Assembly: GCA_903925275.1 (NCBI GenBank)
Contig: CAIYES010000283.1
Span: 1-57,565 of the forward strand
DNA: 57,565 bases
Direction: 5' to 3'
Source of the DNA: an uncultured Bacteroidales bacterium
Lineage (GTDB): Bacteria; Bacteroidota; Bacteroidia; Bacteroidales; FEN-979
This document shows, in pieces, positions 1 to 11,646 of this stretch. The position numbers and the translations under genes were made by a program. The notes beneath the pieces were generated by a model. It saw only the letters and a program-made list of their open reading frames with translations. It was not told the DNA's origin and did not search any database. Position 1 is the first letter of the stretch; every line of letters begins with the position of its first letter.

Positions 1-68
1 GAAACGCCACCAAAAATTCCGGTCATTGCAAGTGAAACGATTACGCCAGCGATAAGATTCTTTCTCAT
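1..68 (-). CDS. N-terminal fragment of a secreted or membrane protein
   Basis: The start of a minus-strand gene that runs off the left edge. The 22 complete codons read MRKNLIAGVIVSLAMTGIFG and onward: two basic residues followed by a hydrophobic stretch, as in a Sec signal peptide or first membrane helix. The ATG is at 66-68. Too little is left to name the protein. Confidence 0.55.
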   Translation of the reverse strand, partial: MRKNLIAGVIVSLAMTGIFGGV

Positions 69-372
69 TTGAGTATAGTTTGAGTTTGTTAGTTTATTGG
101 AATCAGGATTATCCCGCTTCCTGAATACTACTACGCAGGACTTGACCATTTTCTTTCAATAAATCGTAACATCAAGTAAAAATAATTCTGAACGCACTTT
201 ATACCTGGATAACCTTTCTATTTTACAATACAACTACGCAATACGGGACCAATGTTACCATACATACTTTTATTAACTGGTCGGTTTTTTTTCAAAATCA
301 TGAGTTGTTCCTGGTAACAATGTTTTTGTCACCCACTTTTCAAGCTGCTTTTCTTAAATTTTTAAAACTAAA
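69..372. other. intergenic region, divergent between two genes
   Basis: About 300 bases of AT-rich DNA between the left-edge gene and the pirin gene, which point away from each other, so promoters for both should lie here. I see no RNA gene or small coding region. A loose inverted repeat (about 10 of 11 bases, arms near 249-259 and 312-322) frames the area about 50 bases before the pirin start; its meaning is unclear. Confidence 0.4.
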
Positions 373-1284
373 ATGGCTACCCAGAGACTCATAAGACACA
401 TTTTTAAGAGCACACCCACTCTTGAAGGTGCAGGTGTACACCTCAAACGAGCTTTTGGCTTTTCAGAGGTTCCTCTTTTCGACCCTTTTCTACTCCTTGA
501 CGATTTTCGATCTAACAAACCAGCAGACTACCTGAAAGGTTTTCCCTGGCATCCGCACCGGGGTATTGAGACTATCACGTATATGCTTGAAGGCAGTGTT
601 GAACATAAAGACAGTTTAGGAAACCATGGTGTGATAAAGAGTGGTGCGGTTCAGTGGATGACAGCCGGAAGCGGGATTATTCATCAGGAAATGCCGTTTG
701 GCAACACGAACGGAGTCATGGGAGGATTTCAGCTTTGGGCAAACCTGCCGGCATCCCAAAAAATGAATAAACCTCGCTACAGGGACATAACTGCAGATCA
801 GATTCCAAACCTTTATCTGGAAAACGGAGTAGGTATCAAAATAATCTGCGGAAGTATTGACGAAACTCATGGACCTGTGAGAGATGTCGCCATTGATCCA
901 CAATATCTTGATATAACAGTACCTCCAAATATCAGCTATACTCATTACCTGCCTCAAGGGCACACGGCATTCGCCTATATCATTGCCGGGAAAGTATTAT
1001 TCGGCCAACCTAATGAGTTATTCTCATCATACACCGAACAAGCCAGTTCCTGCGATAGCAAGAGTAGTCAGTTTCTTGAGAATGAAACCCTGATTTTTTT
1101 TGGGGATGGTGATGAGCTGACGATACGTACAAAAGATAATTCTGTACGTTTTTTACTTATATCCGGCAAACCGCTCAACGAACCAATCGCCTGGCGTGGT
1201 CCTATCGTGATGAACTCAGAATCCGAAATAGCACAAGCATTTAAGGAATACCAGAATGGAACATTTCTTCAACAATCACCATGA
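373..1284 (+). CDS. pirin family protein
   Basis: A bicupin protein of 303 residues, the normal length for bacterial pirins. The N-terminal cupin has the family signature: WHPHRGIETITY gives His60 and His62, and GIIHQEMP gives His104 and Glu106. These are the four residues that bind iron in characterised pirins, so the metal site looks intact. Family members include quercetin dioxygenases and redox-sensing regulators; the sequence alone does not choose between them. The stop overlaps the start of the next gene by four bases (ATGA at 1281-1284), which suggests the two are translated together. No clear Shine-Dalgarno sequence precedes the ATG. Confidence 0.9.
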   Translation: MATQRLIRHIFKSTPTLEGAGVHLKRAFGFSEVPLFDPFLLLDDFRSNKPADYLKGFPWHPHRGIETITYMLEGSVEHKDSLGNHGVIKSGAVQWMTAGSGIIHQEMPFGNTNGVMGGFQLWANLPASQKMNKPRYRDITADQIPNLYLENGVGIKIICGSIDETHGPVRDVAIDPQYLDITVPPNISYTHYLPQGHTAFAYIIAGKVLFGQPNELFSSYTEQASSCDSKSSQFLENETLIFFGDGDELTIRTKDNSVRFLLISGKPLNEPIAWRGPIVMNSESEIAQAFKEYQNGTFLQQSP

Positions 1285-1895
1285 ATGCTCAAGTTCTGAA
1301 AGGTGGAGCTCTCCTTATTCTGCTTCTGACTCTCTTTTCAAGTTGGGGGTTGCTCCAGGAAAAAGTTTCTCCGAAAGCCTGTGATGCAGCAATTTCGGCG
1401 CTTGCATCATATCAAATAGATCATCCAGAGGAGCATCCTCATTTTCTCGCTGTGGTAGATTACTCCAAACCCTCCTACCTGAAACGTATGGTTCTTATTG
1501 ACCTTAAAACAAAGGAAAGATCATTTTATCGGGTATCACATGGAATTCATTCAGGCGACCTCTATGCAAGACAATTCTCAAATACCATCAATTCAAACAT
1601 GAGCTCCCTTGGGTTGTTCAAAATCCTCGACATATATACTGGCGACCATGGAAAAGCTTTACGTCTCGGGGGGCTTGATATAACGTTGAACAGTAACGCA
1701 TCCAAACGTGATATTGTTTTGCATTCGGCTCAGTATGTGTCGTGGGGATTTATACTTATGAACCTTGTAACTTTCAACGGTCCAATGATAGGCAGAAGTA
1801 ATGGATGCTTTGTGATATCTTCACACGATCTTGAGGATGTAATACAAAAACTTAACAAGGGCGCTTTTCTATACGCCTGGACTGATCAACCTTAA
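1281..1895 (+). CDS. murein L,D-transpeptidase catalytic domain family protein
   Basis: A 204-residue exported protein. Residues about 5-25 form a hydrophobic signal sequence or anchor. The rest matches the YkuD-like family also annotated as 'murein L,D-transpeptidase catalytic domain family' (DUF4105/YkuD_2 type). The probable active site is GRSNGCFVI with Cys176, and His148 lies in the LHSA motif upstream, the His-Cys pair expected of this fold. Such enzymes cut or form peptide cross-links in the periplasmic cell wall; which activity applies here is not visible. It overlaps the pirin stop by four bases and is followed at once by a strong hairpin terminator. Confidence 0.75.
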   Translation: MNAQVLKGGALLILLLTLFSSWGLLQEKVSPKACDAAISALASYQIDHPEEHPHFLAVVDYSKPSYLKRMVLIDLKTKERSFYRVSHGIHSGDLYARQFSNTINSNMSSLGLFKILDIYTGDHGKALRLGGLDITLNSNASKRDIVLHSAQYVSWGFILMNLVTFNGPMIGRSNGCFVISSHDLEDVIQKLNKGAFLYAWTDQP

Positions 1896-1904
1896 CGTCC
1901 CATA

Positions 1905-1942
1905 AACGAATAAAGCCCGGAACAATCCAGGCTTTATTCGTT
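1905..1942. terminator. bidirectional terminator hairpin
   Basis: A perfect 13-base inverted repeat (AACGAATAAAGCC at 1905-1917 and its complement at 1930-1942) with a 12-base loop. It sits between the convergent L,D-transpeptidase-like gene and isocitrate dehydrogenase, 10 bases after the first stop and 18 bases beyond the other gene's stop. The A/T-rich outer stem would give U-rich RNA ends in both directions. Confidence 0.8.
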
Positions 1943-1960
1943 ATGGAACATATTATCTTT

Positions 1961-4488
<2,528 letters not shown>

Positions 4489-5367
4489 CTAGGAGGGACT
4501 GTACTCATCAAGCCCAACTCGATCCGCAAGCTCTTTGTCATTCAGAGCCTCATGAGCAAGCTTAATCATGGGAATGGTAGCACCCATTGAACTATAGCCG
4601 CCATCATGAAACAGGTTCTGCATCGTAACTTTTCGCGAAAGATCACTGAGGATGGTCATGGAATATTCAGCACACTCCTCCGCAGATGCATTACCGAGAG
4701 GAGACATAAGATCACTATACTCATACATTTTCTCAAACCCAGGGATACCGCTTCCTGCTTTGGTATAGGTTGGGCTTTGTGATATTGTATTGATACGGAC
4801 ACGATGTCTTGCAAGTCTTGGCCCATAGCTTCGAACGATGGATTCAAGTAAAGACTTAGCATCTCCCATATCAGAATATGACCAATAATTTCTCTGCGAA
4901 GCTATATATGAAAGAGCAAGAATGCTTCCGCCATCATTGATCGCTTCGTTCTTTAATGCATAGGATACCAGACGGTGTAACGACAATCCTGAAACATCTA
5001 GGGTTCTCATAAACCACTCGTAATTGAGATCTTCATAAGGCATTTGCTTACGAATATTCTGTGACATTCCGATGGAGTGAACGATAAAATCGACAGGACC
5101 TAATTTTTCCTTGAGTTCTTTGAAACAGTTGTCGACATCTTCATTTTTAGAAGCATCACAAACAATCATTGGGGCGTTACCACATAATGCCGATAGTTCA
5201 TCGATATTACCGAAACGCAATGCGGCTGCAACATTGGAAATAGCGATTTGAGCGCCTTCCCTGTATGCATGCAACGCAATCTGCCAGCCAATACTGCTTT
5301 CATCAAGCGGGCCGAAAACGACTCCCTTTTTCCCTTTCAACAAACCATAGTGCGCTTTCTCGGACAT
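4489..5367 (-). CDS. fabI: enoyl-[acyl-carrier-protein] reductase
   Basis: A 292-residue short-chain dehydrogenase of the FabI branch. It reduces enoyl-ACP with NAD(P)H in the last step of each round of fatty acid elongation. The N-terminus carries the FabI form of the Rossmann motif (GVVFGPLDESSIGWQIA). The catalytic region has the tyrosine-methionine-lysine spacing of the family (SYSDMGDAKSLLESIVRSYG), and INTISQSPTYTKAGSGIPGF is the substrate-binding loop. The C-terminus is about 30 residues longer than E. coli FabI. It has its own terminator and about 140 bases upstream, so it is probably a single-gene unit. Confidence 0.93.
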   Translation of the reverse strand: MSEKAHYGLLKGKKGVVFGPLDESSIGWQIALHAYREGAQIAISNVAAALRFGNIDELSALCGNAPMIVCDASKNEDVDNCFKELKEKLGPVDFIVHSIGMSQNIRKQMPYEDLNYEWFMRTLDVSGLSLHRLVSYALKNEAINDGGSILALSYIASQRNYWSYSDMGDAKSLLESIVRSYGPRLARHRVRINTISQSPTYTKAGSGIPGFEKMYEYSDLMSPLGNASAEECAEYSMTILSDLSRKVTMQNLFHDGGYSSMGATIPMIKLAHEALNDKELADRVGLDEYSPS

Positions 5368-5506
5368 GATATTAGCTGATTCTTTAACAAAGACTGGGGT
5401 AAATCCCCGTTAACTCAACATTTTAAACGTTTAAGATACAAGATTACCTTGAAAACTTAAACTGTTTCCCCTGAATTTTTCTACAGAATACCGAGCGAAG
5501 TGCATT

Positions 5507-6808
5507 CTACAGCTTAACCCGCCTCATTGAACGAAGCTTGTCGAGCATATTTTTATTAACACTCAACTCCATATCTTCCTTTTCAACCGGCAACTCTCTG
5601 AATACTACCCGTAAAAGATTATCCTCTCTGATATACTCTTCCATTTCCAGACTGTACAAGGCCCTTGGAAGAGTAATAATCCTCTGAGCTCTATCCACTG
5701 TAACTACTATATCGGTTCCCATTCGATCGACAACGACATCTTCAGCATCTTTGAGAAAGGGTATCTTTATACATAGAACTTCCCTGTGATCTTCGGTAAC
5801 AGCATTTTTTTTGCTTTCAATCCAGAAATTTTTTCCGGAATAAAAAATCTTGTCGGGAGTCTGCTCGCCAAAAACCAGTTTGCTGATTTCATGCAAAGCG
5901 TCTGTCCCTATAGGCTCTGTTCTCTGAAGATGACATCTGAAAACCGGAGTAGGATAAAAGGAGTTGTCAATTTCCATCAAATATTTACTGTGCAAATCAG
6001 CCCAAAACTCAAAATACTCTCCGACCGTCTTGGATGTGGGAAGAATCTTGTTAATGATAATACCATCAACATTAATCCCGTAAAGGTGCACAAAAGTATA
6101 TGCCCGCTTCGTTTCAAGAATTGACAGTTTTTCCGGATTAAGAACAAGCCTGAACGTAACCTCGGGACTGAGAATAAACTTGTTGATATCCTCCATCTGC
6201 TTGAGAAGCACATTCACTTCATTAAAAAAGTCGTCATCAGGAATAGATTTCCCGCTCAAAGGGCGGGCTAGCGACGACATACTTTTATAAAGCTTGAAAA
6301 ACTGCTTGCCCATATTACCGCCGATAATAATCTCAGGGTAAGCAAGAAGTCGAAGAGTATTGCCTGTTGGAGAGGTATCAAGAACAACAGCATCCCATTT
6401 ACCTGACTGAGCCTCATCAAGCAGGCGGCTTAATGCAAAAATCTCATCAAGACCCGGCTGAGTGGTCAGCTCGGTAGCCATTCCACTATCAATACCCTTG
6501 TTTTTATATGACGCAGAAACAAACTTCTGGAACCCGGACATATTTTTTTTAAGCTCATACACGGTATCAACCTCGAGACCATAAAGATTATGCTCAATTT
6601 TCTGGGGATCGTTACGGCTGATACGGGTATTAAAAACGTCAGAAAGCGAATGGGCAGGATCAGATGACATGATCAGCACTTTCTTGTTCTGCCTTGCCAA
6701 TGAAACCGCTGTGGAAGATGAAATAGTGGTTTTTCCTGTACCACCTTTTCCTGAATAAATAATGACTCTGGTCTGTGACTGACTTTCAGTTAAGTCCCTG
6801 GACAACAT
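5507..6808 (-). CDS. ArsA/Get3-type ATPase with C-terminal Hsp20-like domain
   Basis: A 433-residue P-loop ATPase. The deviant Walker A motif GKGGTGKT is at residues 20-27, and switch regions follow (SSDPAHSLSD; VVLDTSPTGNTLRLL). The last 90 or so residues (from about ESKKNAVTEDHREVLCIKIP) look like the ArsA_HSP20 small heat-shock-like domain found on several Chlorobium ArsA homologues. No adjacent arsB or other arsenite genes are present, and the cysteine triad of true arsenite pumps is not apparent, so a role in targeting or chaperoning membrane proteins is as likely as arsenite export. The ATG has a good Shine-Dalgarno sequence, GAGGAG, six bases upstream. Confidence 0.85.
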   Translation of the reverse strand: MLSRDLTESQSQTRVIIYSGKGGTGKTTISSSTAVSLARQNKKVLIMSSDPAHSLSDVFNTRISRNDPQKIEHNLYGLEVDTVYELKKNMSGFQKFVSASYKNKGIDSGMATELTTQPGLDEIFALSRLLDEAQSGKWDAVVLDTSPTGNTLRLLAYPEIIIGGNMGKQFFKLYKSMSSLARPLSGKSIPDDDFFNEVNVLLKQMEDINKFILSPEVTFRLVLNPEKLSILETKRAYTFVHLYGINVDGIIINKILPTSKTVGEYFEFWADLHSKYLMEIDNSFYPTPVFRCHLQRTEPIGTDALHEISKLVFGEQTPDKIFYSGKNFWIESKKNAVTEDHREVLCIKIPFLKDAEDVVVDRMGTDIVVTVDRAQRIITLPRALYSLEMEEYIREDNLLRVVFRELPVEKEDMELSVNKNMLDKLRSMRRVKL

Positions 6809-6847
6809 AAAAAACTCCTCTGTTAAAGGTCAATAATCCTAAAAGGC

Positions 6848-6900
6848 ATTCCCTCTTCGAAAGGAAAATACTATCGTTTTTTATAGTACTATTTTTCCTC
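6848..6900 (-). terminator. imperfect hairpin after aat
   Basis: Between the aat stop and the ArsA gene, GGAAAATACTAT near 6860 pairs imperfectly with ATAGTACTATTTTTCC near 6883-6898 across an AT-rich loop. On the minus strand it would follow the pcrA-to-aat run and is trailed by TTTTCCTTT. A weak terminator is the simplest reading. Confidence 0.45.
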
Positions 6901-6903
6901 TGC

Positions 6904-7488
6904 TTAGAGAAAAACAATCTTTTCACTCAACGCATCGGAAAGCAGCGCCATATACTCCTCATGATCGATCTCAATGGCACCAAGTTTCTTGAGATGGGGA
7001 TTCATAATCTGAGCATCAAGCAATACATAACCTTTCTGCATCAAATGAACCACAAGAAAATCAAATGCTATCTGTGATGCATAGGAACGACGGAAAAACA
7101 TTGACTCACCAAAAAATGCCCCTCCCAAAGCGATCCCATACAAACCGCCAACAAGTTCGCCCTCATACCAACTTTCAACACTATGAGCAAGACCAAGCTC
7201 AAAAAGTTTAATATATGCTTCTATAATCTCATCTGAAATCCAGGTTTCACCTTCATTTTTTCGAGGAGCTGCACAGCCTCTTATCACTCCCTCAAACTTT
7301 TTATCAAACGTAACACTGAACTCCTGCTTTCTTTTAAGCCTTAATACATCTCGCGACGGCCTATAGGCATCAAGGCGCACAATAGCTCTTTTGTAGGGCT
7401 GACACCAATAAACCTTTCCGTCACCGGGGTCAGACATCGGAAAAAAACCCTGATGATAAGCCCGAAGCAATTCGTTAATACGGATCAT
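6904..7488 (-). CDS. aat: leucyl/phenylalanyl-tRNA--protein transferase
   Basis: A 194-residue enzyme that transfers leucine or phenylalanine from aminoacyl-tRNA to the N-terminus of proteins bearing Arg or Lys, marking them for ClpS/ClpAP degradation (the N-end rule). Family hallmarks are the N-terminal AYHQGFFPMSDP and YWCQPYKRAI, and the centre WYEGELVGGLYGIALGGAFFGESMFFRR, then YVLLDAQIMNPHLKKLGA. A TTG codon lies one triplet upstream; I prefer the ATG at 7486-7488. It is the last gene of a minus-strand run with the nitroreductase gene 21 bases upstream. Confidence 0.93.
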   Translation of the reverse strand: MIRINELLRAYHQGFFPMSDPGDGKVYWCQPYKRAIVRLDAYRPSRDVLRLKRKQEFSVTFDKKFEGVIRGCAAPRKNEGETWISDEIIEAYIKLFELGLAHSVESWYEGELVGGLYGIALGGAFFGESMFFRRSYASQIAFDFLVVHLMQKGYVLLDAQIMNPHLKKLGAIEIDHEEYMALLSDALSEKIVFL

Positions 7489-7509
7489 CAATCCTCAAAC
7501 ATCCGTCGG

Positions 7510-8088
7510 TTAATGAAACTTCATAAGAACTTCATCCAGCGTCCTTTTTGGAACATGATGAATACCGTGCGCATCCCTGAAATACCGGACTGAATCGTTT
7601 GGCGACATCTGGTCAATTACAACAGTTTCTATCGGTTTCCCGAGAGCAATAACCATTATAATTGAAAACCCATCAGGAATTGCAAGCAATTGCTGTATTG
7701 CCGGACGATCTAACGTTGCAACTATGCATCCGCCGATGCCGGAAGCTGCAGCTCCAAGAAGAATGGTTTGTGCCGCTATGCCGCTGCTGCACCCGAAGTC
7801 AGTACTGATAGAGTGGTCTCCAAGCATAACGATATATGCGGCAGGACGTTCTCCATCAGAAGGGCCCGGCCAATCGGCAAGATACCCTGCCCATGAAAGA
7901 GCTGGAAAAAGAGCATCCACCATTGCAGGCTCAGAAACAGGAATATATTTCAGCGGCTGAAGGTTTTTTTGCGAAGGTACATAGCAGGATAATTCAATAA
8001 GATCCCTCACTGTATCTTCAGTAACAGGCACCCTGCTATCATATCGCCGGTAACTCCGGCTCTTCGTTACAATATCCCTGAAATGCAT
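7510..8088 (-). CDS. nitroreductase family protein
   Basis: A 192-residue FMN-dependent nitroreductase-fold protein. The N-terminus FRDIVTKSRSYRRYDSRVPV carries the basic residues that contact FMN phosphate, LSCYVPSQKNLQPLKYI is the usual second FMN segment, and SGIGGCIVATLDRPAIQQLL with MVIALGKP is the typical C-terminal half. It probably reduces a quinone, flavin or nitro compound with NAD(P)H. The substrate cannot be told. It lies 12 bases after the glycosyltransferase stop, so the two are likely cotranscribed. Confidence 0.85.
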   Translation of the reverse strand: MHFRDIVTKSRSYRRYDSRVPVTEDTVRDLIELSCYVPSQKNLQPLKYIPVSEPAMVDALFPALSWAGYLADWPGPSDGERPAAYIVMLGDHSISTDFGCSSGIAAQTILLGAAASGIGGCIVATLDRPAIQQLLAIPDGFSIIMVIALGKPIETVVIDQMSPNDSVRYFRDAHGIHHVPKRTLDEVLMKFH

Positions 8089-8100
8089 GATTTGTTATTA

Positions 8101-9144
8101 TTATGACTTTTCACTCCATGCCGCTTCAGTAAACCTGGAAAGTTGATCCCATTGGCCACTACCGATCCATTCTGCGATATAATCTACGGTTCTTGCATAT
8201 CGTAATGGCTCTCTGCATGGCTTCTGCAACCAGTCGGCCAGAATATTATGGTCGAGGCTATGTGTTGCCATACCATACCCTAGCTGTTCCATAGCAAGAG
8301 CATTGGATTCCTGCTCAATCTGCCCATCTAGAGGCCTTAGCAGCAGCTTCTTTCCGAGATAGAGAGCCTCCCCGGGCAACTCAAATCCGGCATTACAGAC
8401 AACACCGCTGCATTCCATGAGATCATTGAGAAATCCATCGCGAGAATACCCTCTATAATGAAGATGACCTTCGTCATGACTCTGGGTCACCTTACCATAA
8501 ATAAAAAACTCATACCCATCAAATGATGCAACAAAGGCTGCAACATCCTCCACTTCTTCAAACGGCAGATACACAAGAATTTTCTCTTTTATAATCGTAC
8601 CTGCAGTTTTATCATAAAGTGATGCGGGTATAACAGGAGGAAAAACGGGCTGATTGAAATGGTTCCAATGAAGTCCCGCATTATAACGAGACGGAGCAAA
8701 GTTCAGTAACGTATATTTTTCGAAAAGATTTCCTTTCGCCATAGGCACGTCATACCTGAAAGCGTACTGGTGACCAAAACCTACGGAAGGAATATTTCTA
8801 ATTCTTGCCACCATAGAAGTGATAGGATCAAAATCAGTTATAATCAGATCCGTACCTGCAGTTTCGAGCATAAGAATATCCGACATGAGCCTTACAAGAT
8901 CAAGCTGAAACATGGTATCGATATAATTCAGCTTCCCTTTATAGGTGACCAGCGTCATCCCTTTCATGACCCGGTAAGGTTCGAAAATTTCTATCTCCTT
9001 CAGATCTTCTTCTTTTCTTCCACTGATGATCACATCAACCTGATGGCCTTCTTCCTTAAGCTTTCGTACGAGTTCCCGACTGCGGCTGATATGACCATTT
9101 CCCGTTCCCTGAACCCCAAAAAGGATCTTCATACACTTGAACAT
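8101..9144 (-). CDS. MJ1255/VC2487-type glycosyltransferase
   Basis: A 347-residue GT-B fold protein. The N-terminal loop MKILFGVQGTGNGHISRSRE is typical of the MJ1255/VC2487 family and resembles MurG/UGT glycosyltransferases. The C-terminal half has the nucleotide-sugar site: GVVCNAGFELPGEALYLGKK, then RPLDGQIEQESNALAMEQLG. Donor and acceptor are unknown. The protein can start at 9144 or at a second ATG at 9132 (MKILFG), which is where most relatives begin; neither has a good Shine-Dalgarno sequence. It is 34 bases after pcrA on the same strand. Confidence 0.8.
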   Translation of the reverse strand: MFKCMKILFGVQGTGNGHISRSRELVRKLKEEGHQVDVIISGRKEEDLKEIEIFEPYRVMKGMTLVTYKGKLNYIDTMFQLDLVRLMSDILMLETAGTDLIITDFDPITSMVARIRNIPSVGFGHQYAFRYDVPMAKGNLFEKYTLLNFAPSRYNAGLHWNHFNQPVFPPVIPASLYDKTAGTIIKEKILVYLPFEEVEDVAAFVASFDGYEFFIYGKVTQSHDEGHLHYRGYSRDGFLNDLMECSGVVCNAGFELPGEALYLGKKLLLRPLDGQIEQESNALAMEQLGYGMATHSLDHNILADWLQKPCREPLRYARTVDYIAEWIGSGQWDQLSRFTEAAWSEKS

Positions 9145-9178
9145 TTAAGGATAAAGCGCACTGACTGTAATAAAATAT

Positions 9179-11392
9179 TTACTGCTGAATTTTAAGATTT
9201 GCATACTGTACCATAAGGGTCTTCTCCCCTGTATTACGAAAAGTTATCCTTACTTTCTGCTTTGAACCTGTTCCCTGAACATCTACCACGGTTCCAGGGC
9301 CAAAAAGAGCGTGATGCACCATTGCTCCTGCCCGCAATCCAGACTTGGACGACTTCGACTGATCCCCTGCAGGCAAAGGTGTTGACATTTTTTGCTGATA
9401 TCCTCTCGATAACGTTGATACTCCTCCTGTGGTTTTTTCTTTCTCCGGACGATCTGAAAGCAAAACTCCGCTTTCTGTCTGAACAATCGAAGTATCTATT
9501 TCTCCGATAAACATCGATTTAAGACAATAATGCGGCTGACCATACTGATAGCGGCTCTGTGCCCATGAAAGAAATAACTTATCCTGTGCCCTTGTTACCG
9601 CCACATAAAAAAGCCGTCTTTCTTCTTCAAGTTCGTCAGGTTCATAACAATGCAAAGGAAAAAGTCTTTCCTCAAGTCCCGTAACAAAAACCACTGGAAA
9701 CTCAAGTCCTTTGGCTGCATGAACCGTCATCAAAGAGACGTAATTATCAGAATCCTGAGTTTCTTCATAATCAGAAGCAAGAGAAATATTCTCAAGGAAA
9801 TCCCCAAGCGAACCATTGTCCGGGTTATGATCCGAAAAATCCCGTGCCATCGAGAGAAGTTCCTGAAGGTTTTCATGCCTGGCGAGAGACTCGGGAGTAT
9901 TTTCCGCCTGAAGCAACAACGGTATCGAGGTCAAACTGAACAGTTCACTCAGCACTTCATACACTGTCCCGCTCTCTGACATCTCCCGTAGAGTTTCAAT
10001 AACCCGGCAGAATGAACTCAAGGCATTAACCAAACGCGCCTGAAAGCCACCTTCTTCAGCCCGTTGAATAGCTTCATATAAGGTTATACCCATTTCTTCG
10101 GCATATTCTTTAAGCTTGCCGATACTGATATCCCCTATTTTTCTTGGCGGAAAATTAATAATTCTCAAAAGCGATTCATTATCACGCTCGTTAAGAATAA
10201 AACGTAGGTAGGCGACTGCGTCTTTAATCTCTTTACGCTTGTAAAAAGAGACACTTCCAAAAATCTTATATGGAATTTTGGTCTGCCTCATCACATCCTC
10301 AAGCACCCTGGACTGTGCATTGGTCCGATAAAAAACAGCAAAGCTTCTATATTCATAGTCCTGCTTCAAACGCATCGTGCGGATATGCTCTCCAATTCTC
10401 TCAGCTTCATTCCGCTCGTTGTATGCCTCGATAAGCGTCAAAGGCTCTCCGTGCTCCTTATGCGAAATCAACTCTTTTTTAATCTGGCGTTGATTACGAC
10501 TGATTATACTATTTGCAGCCTTGAGTATGGTACCTGTGCTGCGGTAATTTTCGACAAGTTTAAAGGTAAGTGCATCGTGATAGTCATCCTGAAAATTCAG
10601 GATATTTGAAATATCTGCACCTCGCCAGGAATAAATCGACTGGGCGTCATCACCCACCACAAAAATATTGCGGTGCTTTGCTCCAAGCATTTTTGCAACC
10701 AGATATTGGGCCCGATTAGTATCCTGATACTCATCAATCATGATGTAACGGAACGATTCCTGAAGATTTGCAAGTATTTCAGGGCGCGCATTGAACAACT
10801 CAATAGGCTTTATAAGCAGATCGTCAAAATCAAGGGCATTGTTGTCCTTCAGTTTTCTGGTATACAACTCGTAGATTTGTGATACTTTCTGCTGGTTATA
10901 GTCTGAAGCATTTCTATGAAACTCTGCAGGAAGAATAAAACTGTTTTTCGCCCTGCTGATAAGTCCCTGAACTGTATTGAGAGGGACGGCATCGGCGGAA
11001 ATACTCAGTTCAGCCATGGACTGCCTGATCAGGCTTTTACTGTCATCAGAATCAAAAATTGAAAAATTACGGTCATAACCAAGCTGGTGAATATGACTGC
11101 GGAGAAGACGCGCAAATACTGAATGAAATGTACCTATCCACAAGCCTCTTGAACTGCCCTGGTGGAGCAGGGTATCAACCCTGTGCCGCATTTCACCGGC
11201 GGCCTTGTTTGTAAATGTCAGTGCAAGGATATTTTCAGGAGCAATCCCCTCATTTCTGATCAGATATGCAATGCGGTACGTAATCACCCTCGTCTTACCG
11301 GAACCCGCTCCGGCAAGTACCATCACAGGTCCTGCAGTAGCAATCACAGCATTGTGCTGCACATCATTAAGATCATTCAAAAAATCCGTCAA
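9179..11392 (-). CDS. UvrD/PcrA-type DNA helicase (superfamily 1)
   Basis: A 737-residue 3'-5' DNA helicase, the normal length for PcrA/UvrD. Motifs in order: Walker A AGAGSGKT (27-34), motif Ia ALTFTNKAAGEM, GTFHSVFARLLR, Walker B MIDEYQDTNRAQ, motif III VGDDAQSIYSWRGAD, motif IV LVENYRS, motif V LMTVHAAKGLEFPVVFVTGL, and motif VI FYVAVTRAQDKLFLSWA. The C-terminus ends in the small barrel (VHHALFGPGTVVDVQG) that contacts RNA polymerase in PcrA. It acts in repair and in removing stalled proteins from DNA. The start appears to be TTG at 11392; no upstream ATG is in frame before a stop. Confidence 0.9.
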   Translation of the reverse strand: MTDFLNDLNDVQHNAVIATAGPVMVLAGAGSGKTRVITYRIAYLIRNEGIAPENILALTFTNKAAGEMRHRVDTLLHQGSSRGLWIGTFHSVFARLLRSHIHQLGYDRNFSIFDSDDSKSLIRQSMAELSISADAVPLNTVQGLISRAKNSFILPAEFHRNASDYNQQKVSQIYELYTRKLKDNNALDFDDLLIKPIELFNARPEILANLQESFRYIMIDEYQDTNRAQYLVAKMLGAKHRNIFVVGDDAQSIYSWRGADISNILNFQDDYHDALTFKLVENYRSTGTILKAANSIISRNQRQIKKELISHKEHGEPLTLIEAYNERNEAERIGEHIRTMRLKQDYEYRSFAVFYRTNAQSRVLEDVMRQTKIPYKIFGSVSFYKRKEIKDAVAYLRFILNERDNESLLRIINFPPRKIGDISIGKLKEYAEEMGITLYEAIQRAEEGGFQARLVNALSSFCRVIETLREMSESGTVYEVLSELFSLTSIPLLLQAENTPESLARHENLQELLSMARDFSDHNPDNGSLGDFLENISLASDYEETQDSDNYVSLMTVHAAKGLEFPVVFVTGLEERLFPLHCYEPDELEEERRLFYVAVTRAQDKLFLSWAQSRYQYGQPHYCLKSMFIGEIDTSIVQTESGVLLSDRPEKEKTTGGVSTLSRGYQQKMSTPLPAGDQSKSSKSGLRAGAMVHHALFGPGTVVDVQGTGSKQKVRITFRNTGEKTLMVQYANLKIQQ

Positions 11393-11604
11393 AACGTATG
11401 AATACCCGTTAACTAATTAAGCGCACCCGCCGTATTCCCTTGCAGCGCCAAAATCTCCAGCATGAATTTCGCATAACTTTCCCCCTTTTACAAATCCCCT
11501 GCATCCTCGAATGCTATGTCGAGTTTTTGCTCTTCCTTTCTCCTATTGTGCCCTTTTCTCCCAGGTTAAGACACAAACCTGCTTCTTTTGAATTGAAGAG
11601 TTGC

Positions 11605-11612
11605 TATATTTG
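11605..11612 (+). promoter_or_regulatory. possible promoter -7/-10 element of the GH13 gene
   Basis: TATATTTG lies 34 bases before the GH13 start codon. It fits both a sigma-70 -10 box and the TAnnTTTG element shared by the Bacteroidetes/Chlorobi lineage. A TTGAAT sits upstream, but its spacing is short for a classical -35 box. Confidence 0.35.
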
Positions 11613-11646
11613 TCCCCAAACCTTACCCAACGAAACGATCCTTGTA

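Noticed and set aside
11440-11646. A 69-residue N-terminal extension of the GH13 enzyme
   Set aside because: The extension is unlike the family and the ATG at 11647 begins the typical FPLVYEINTRIWL start.
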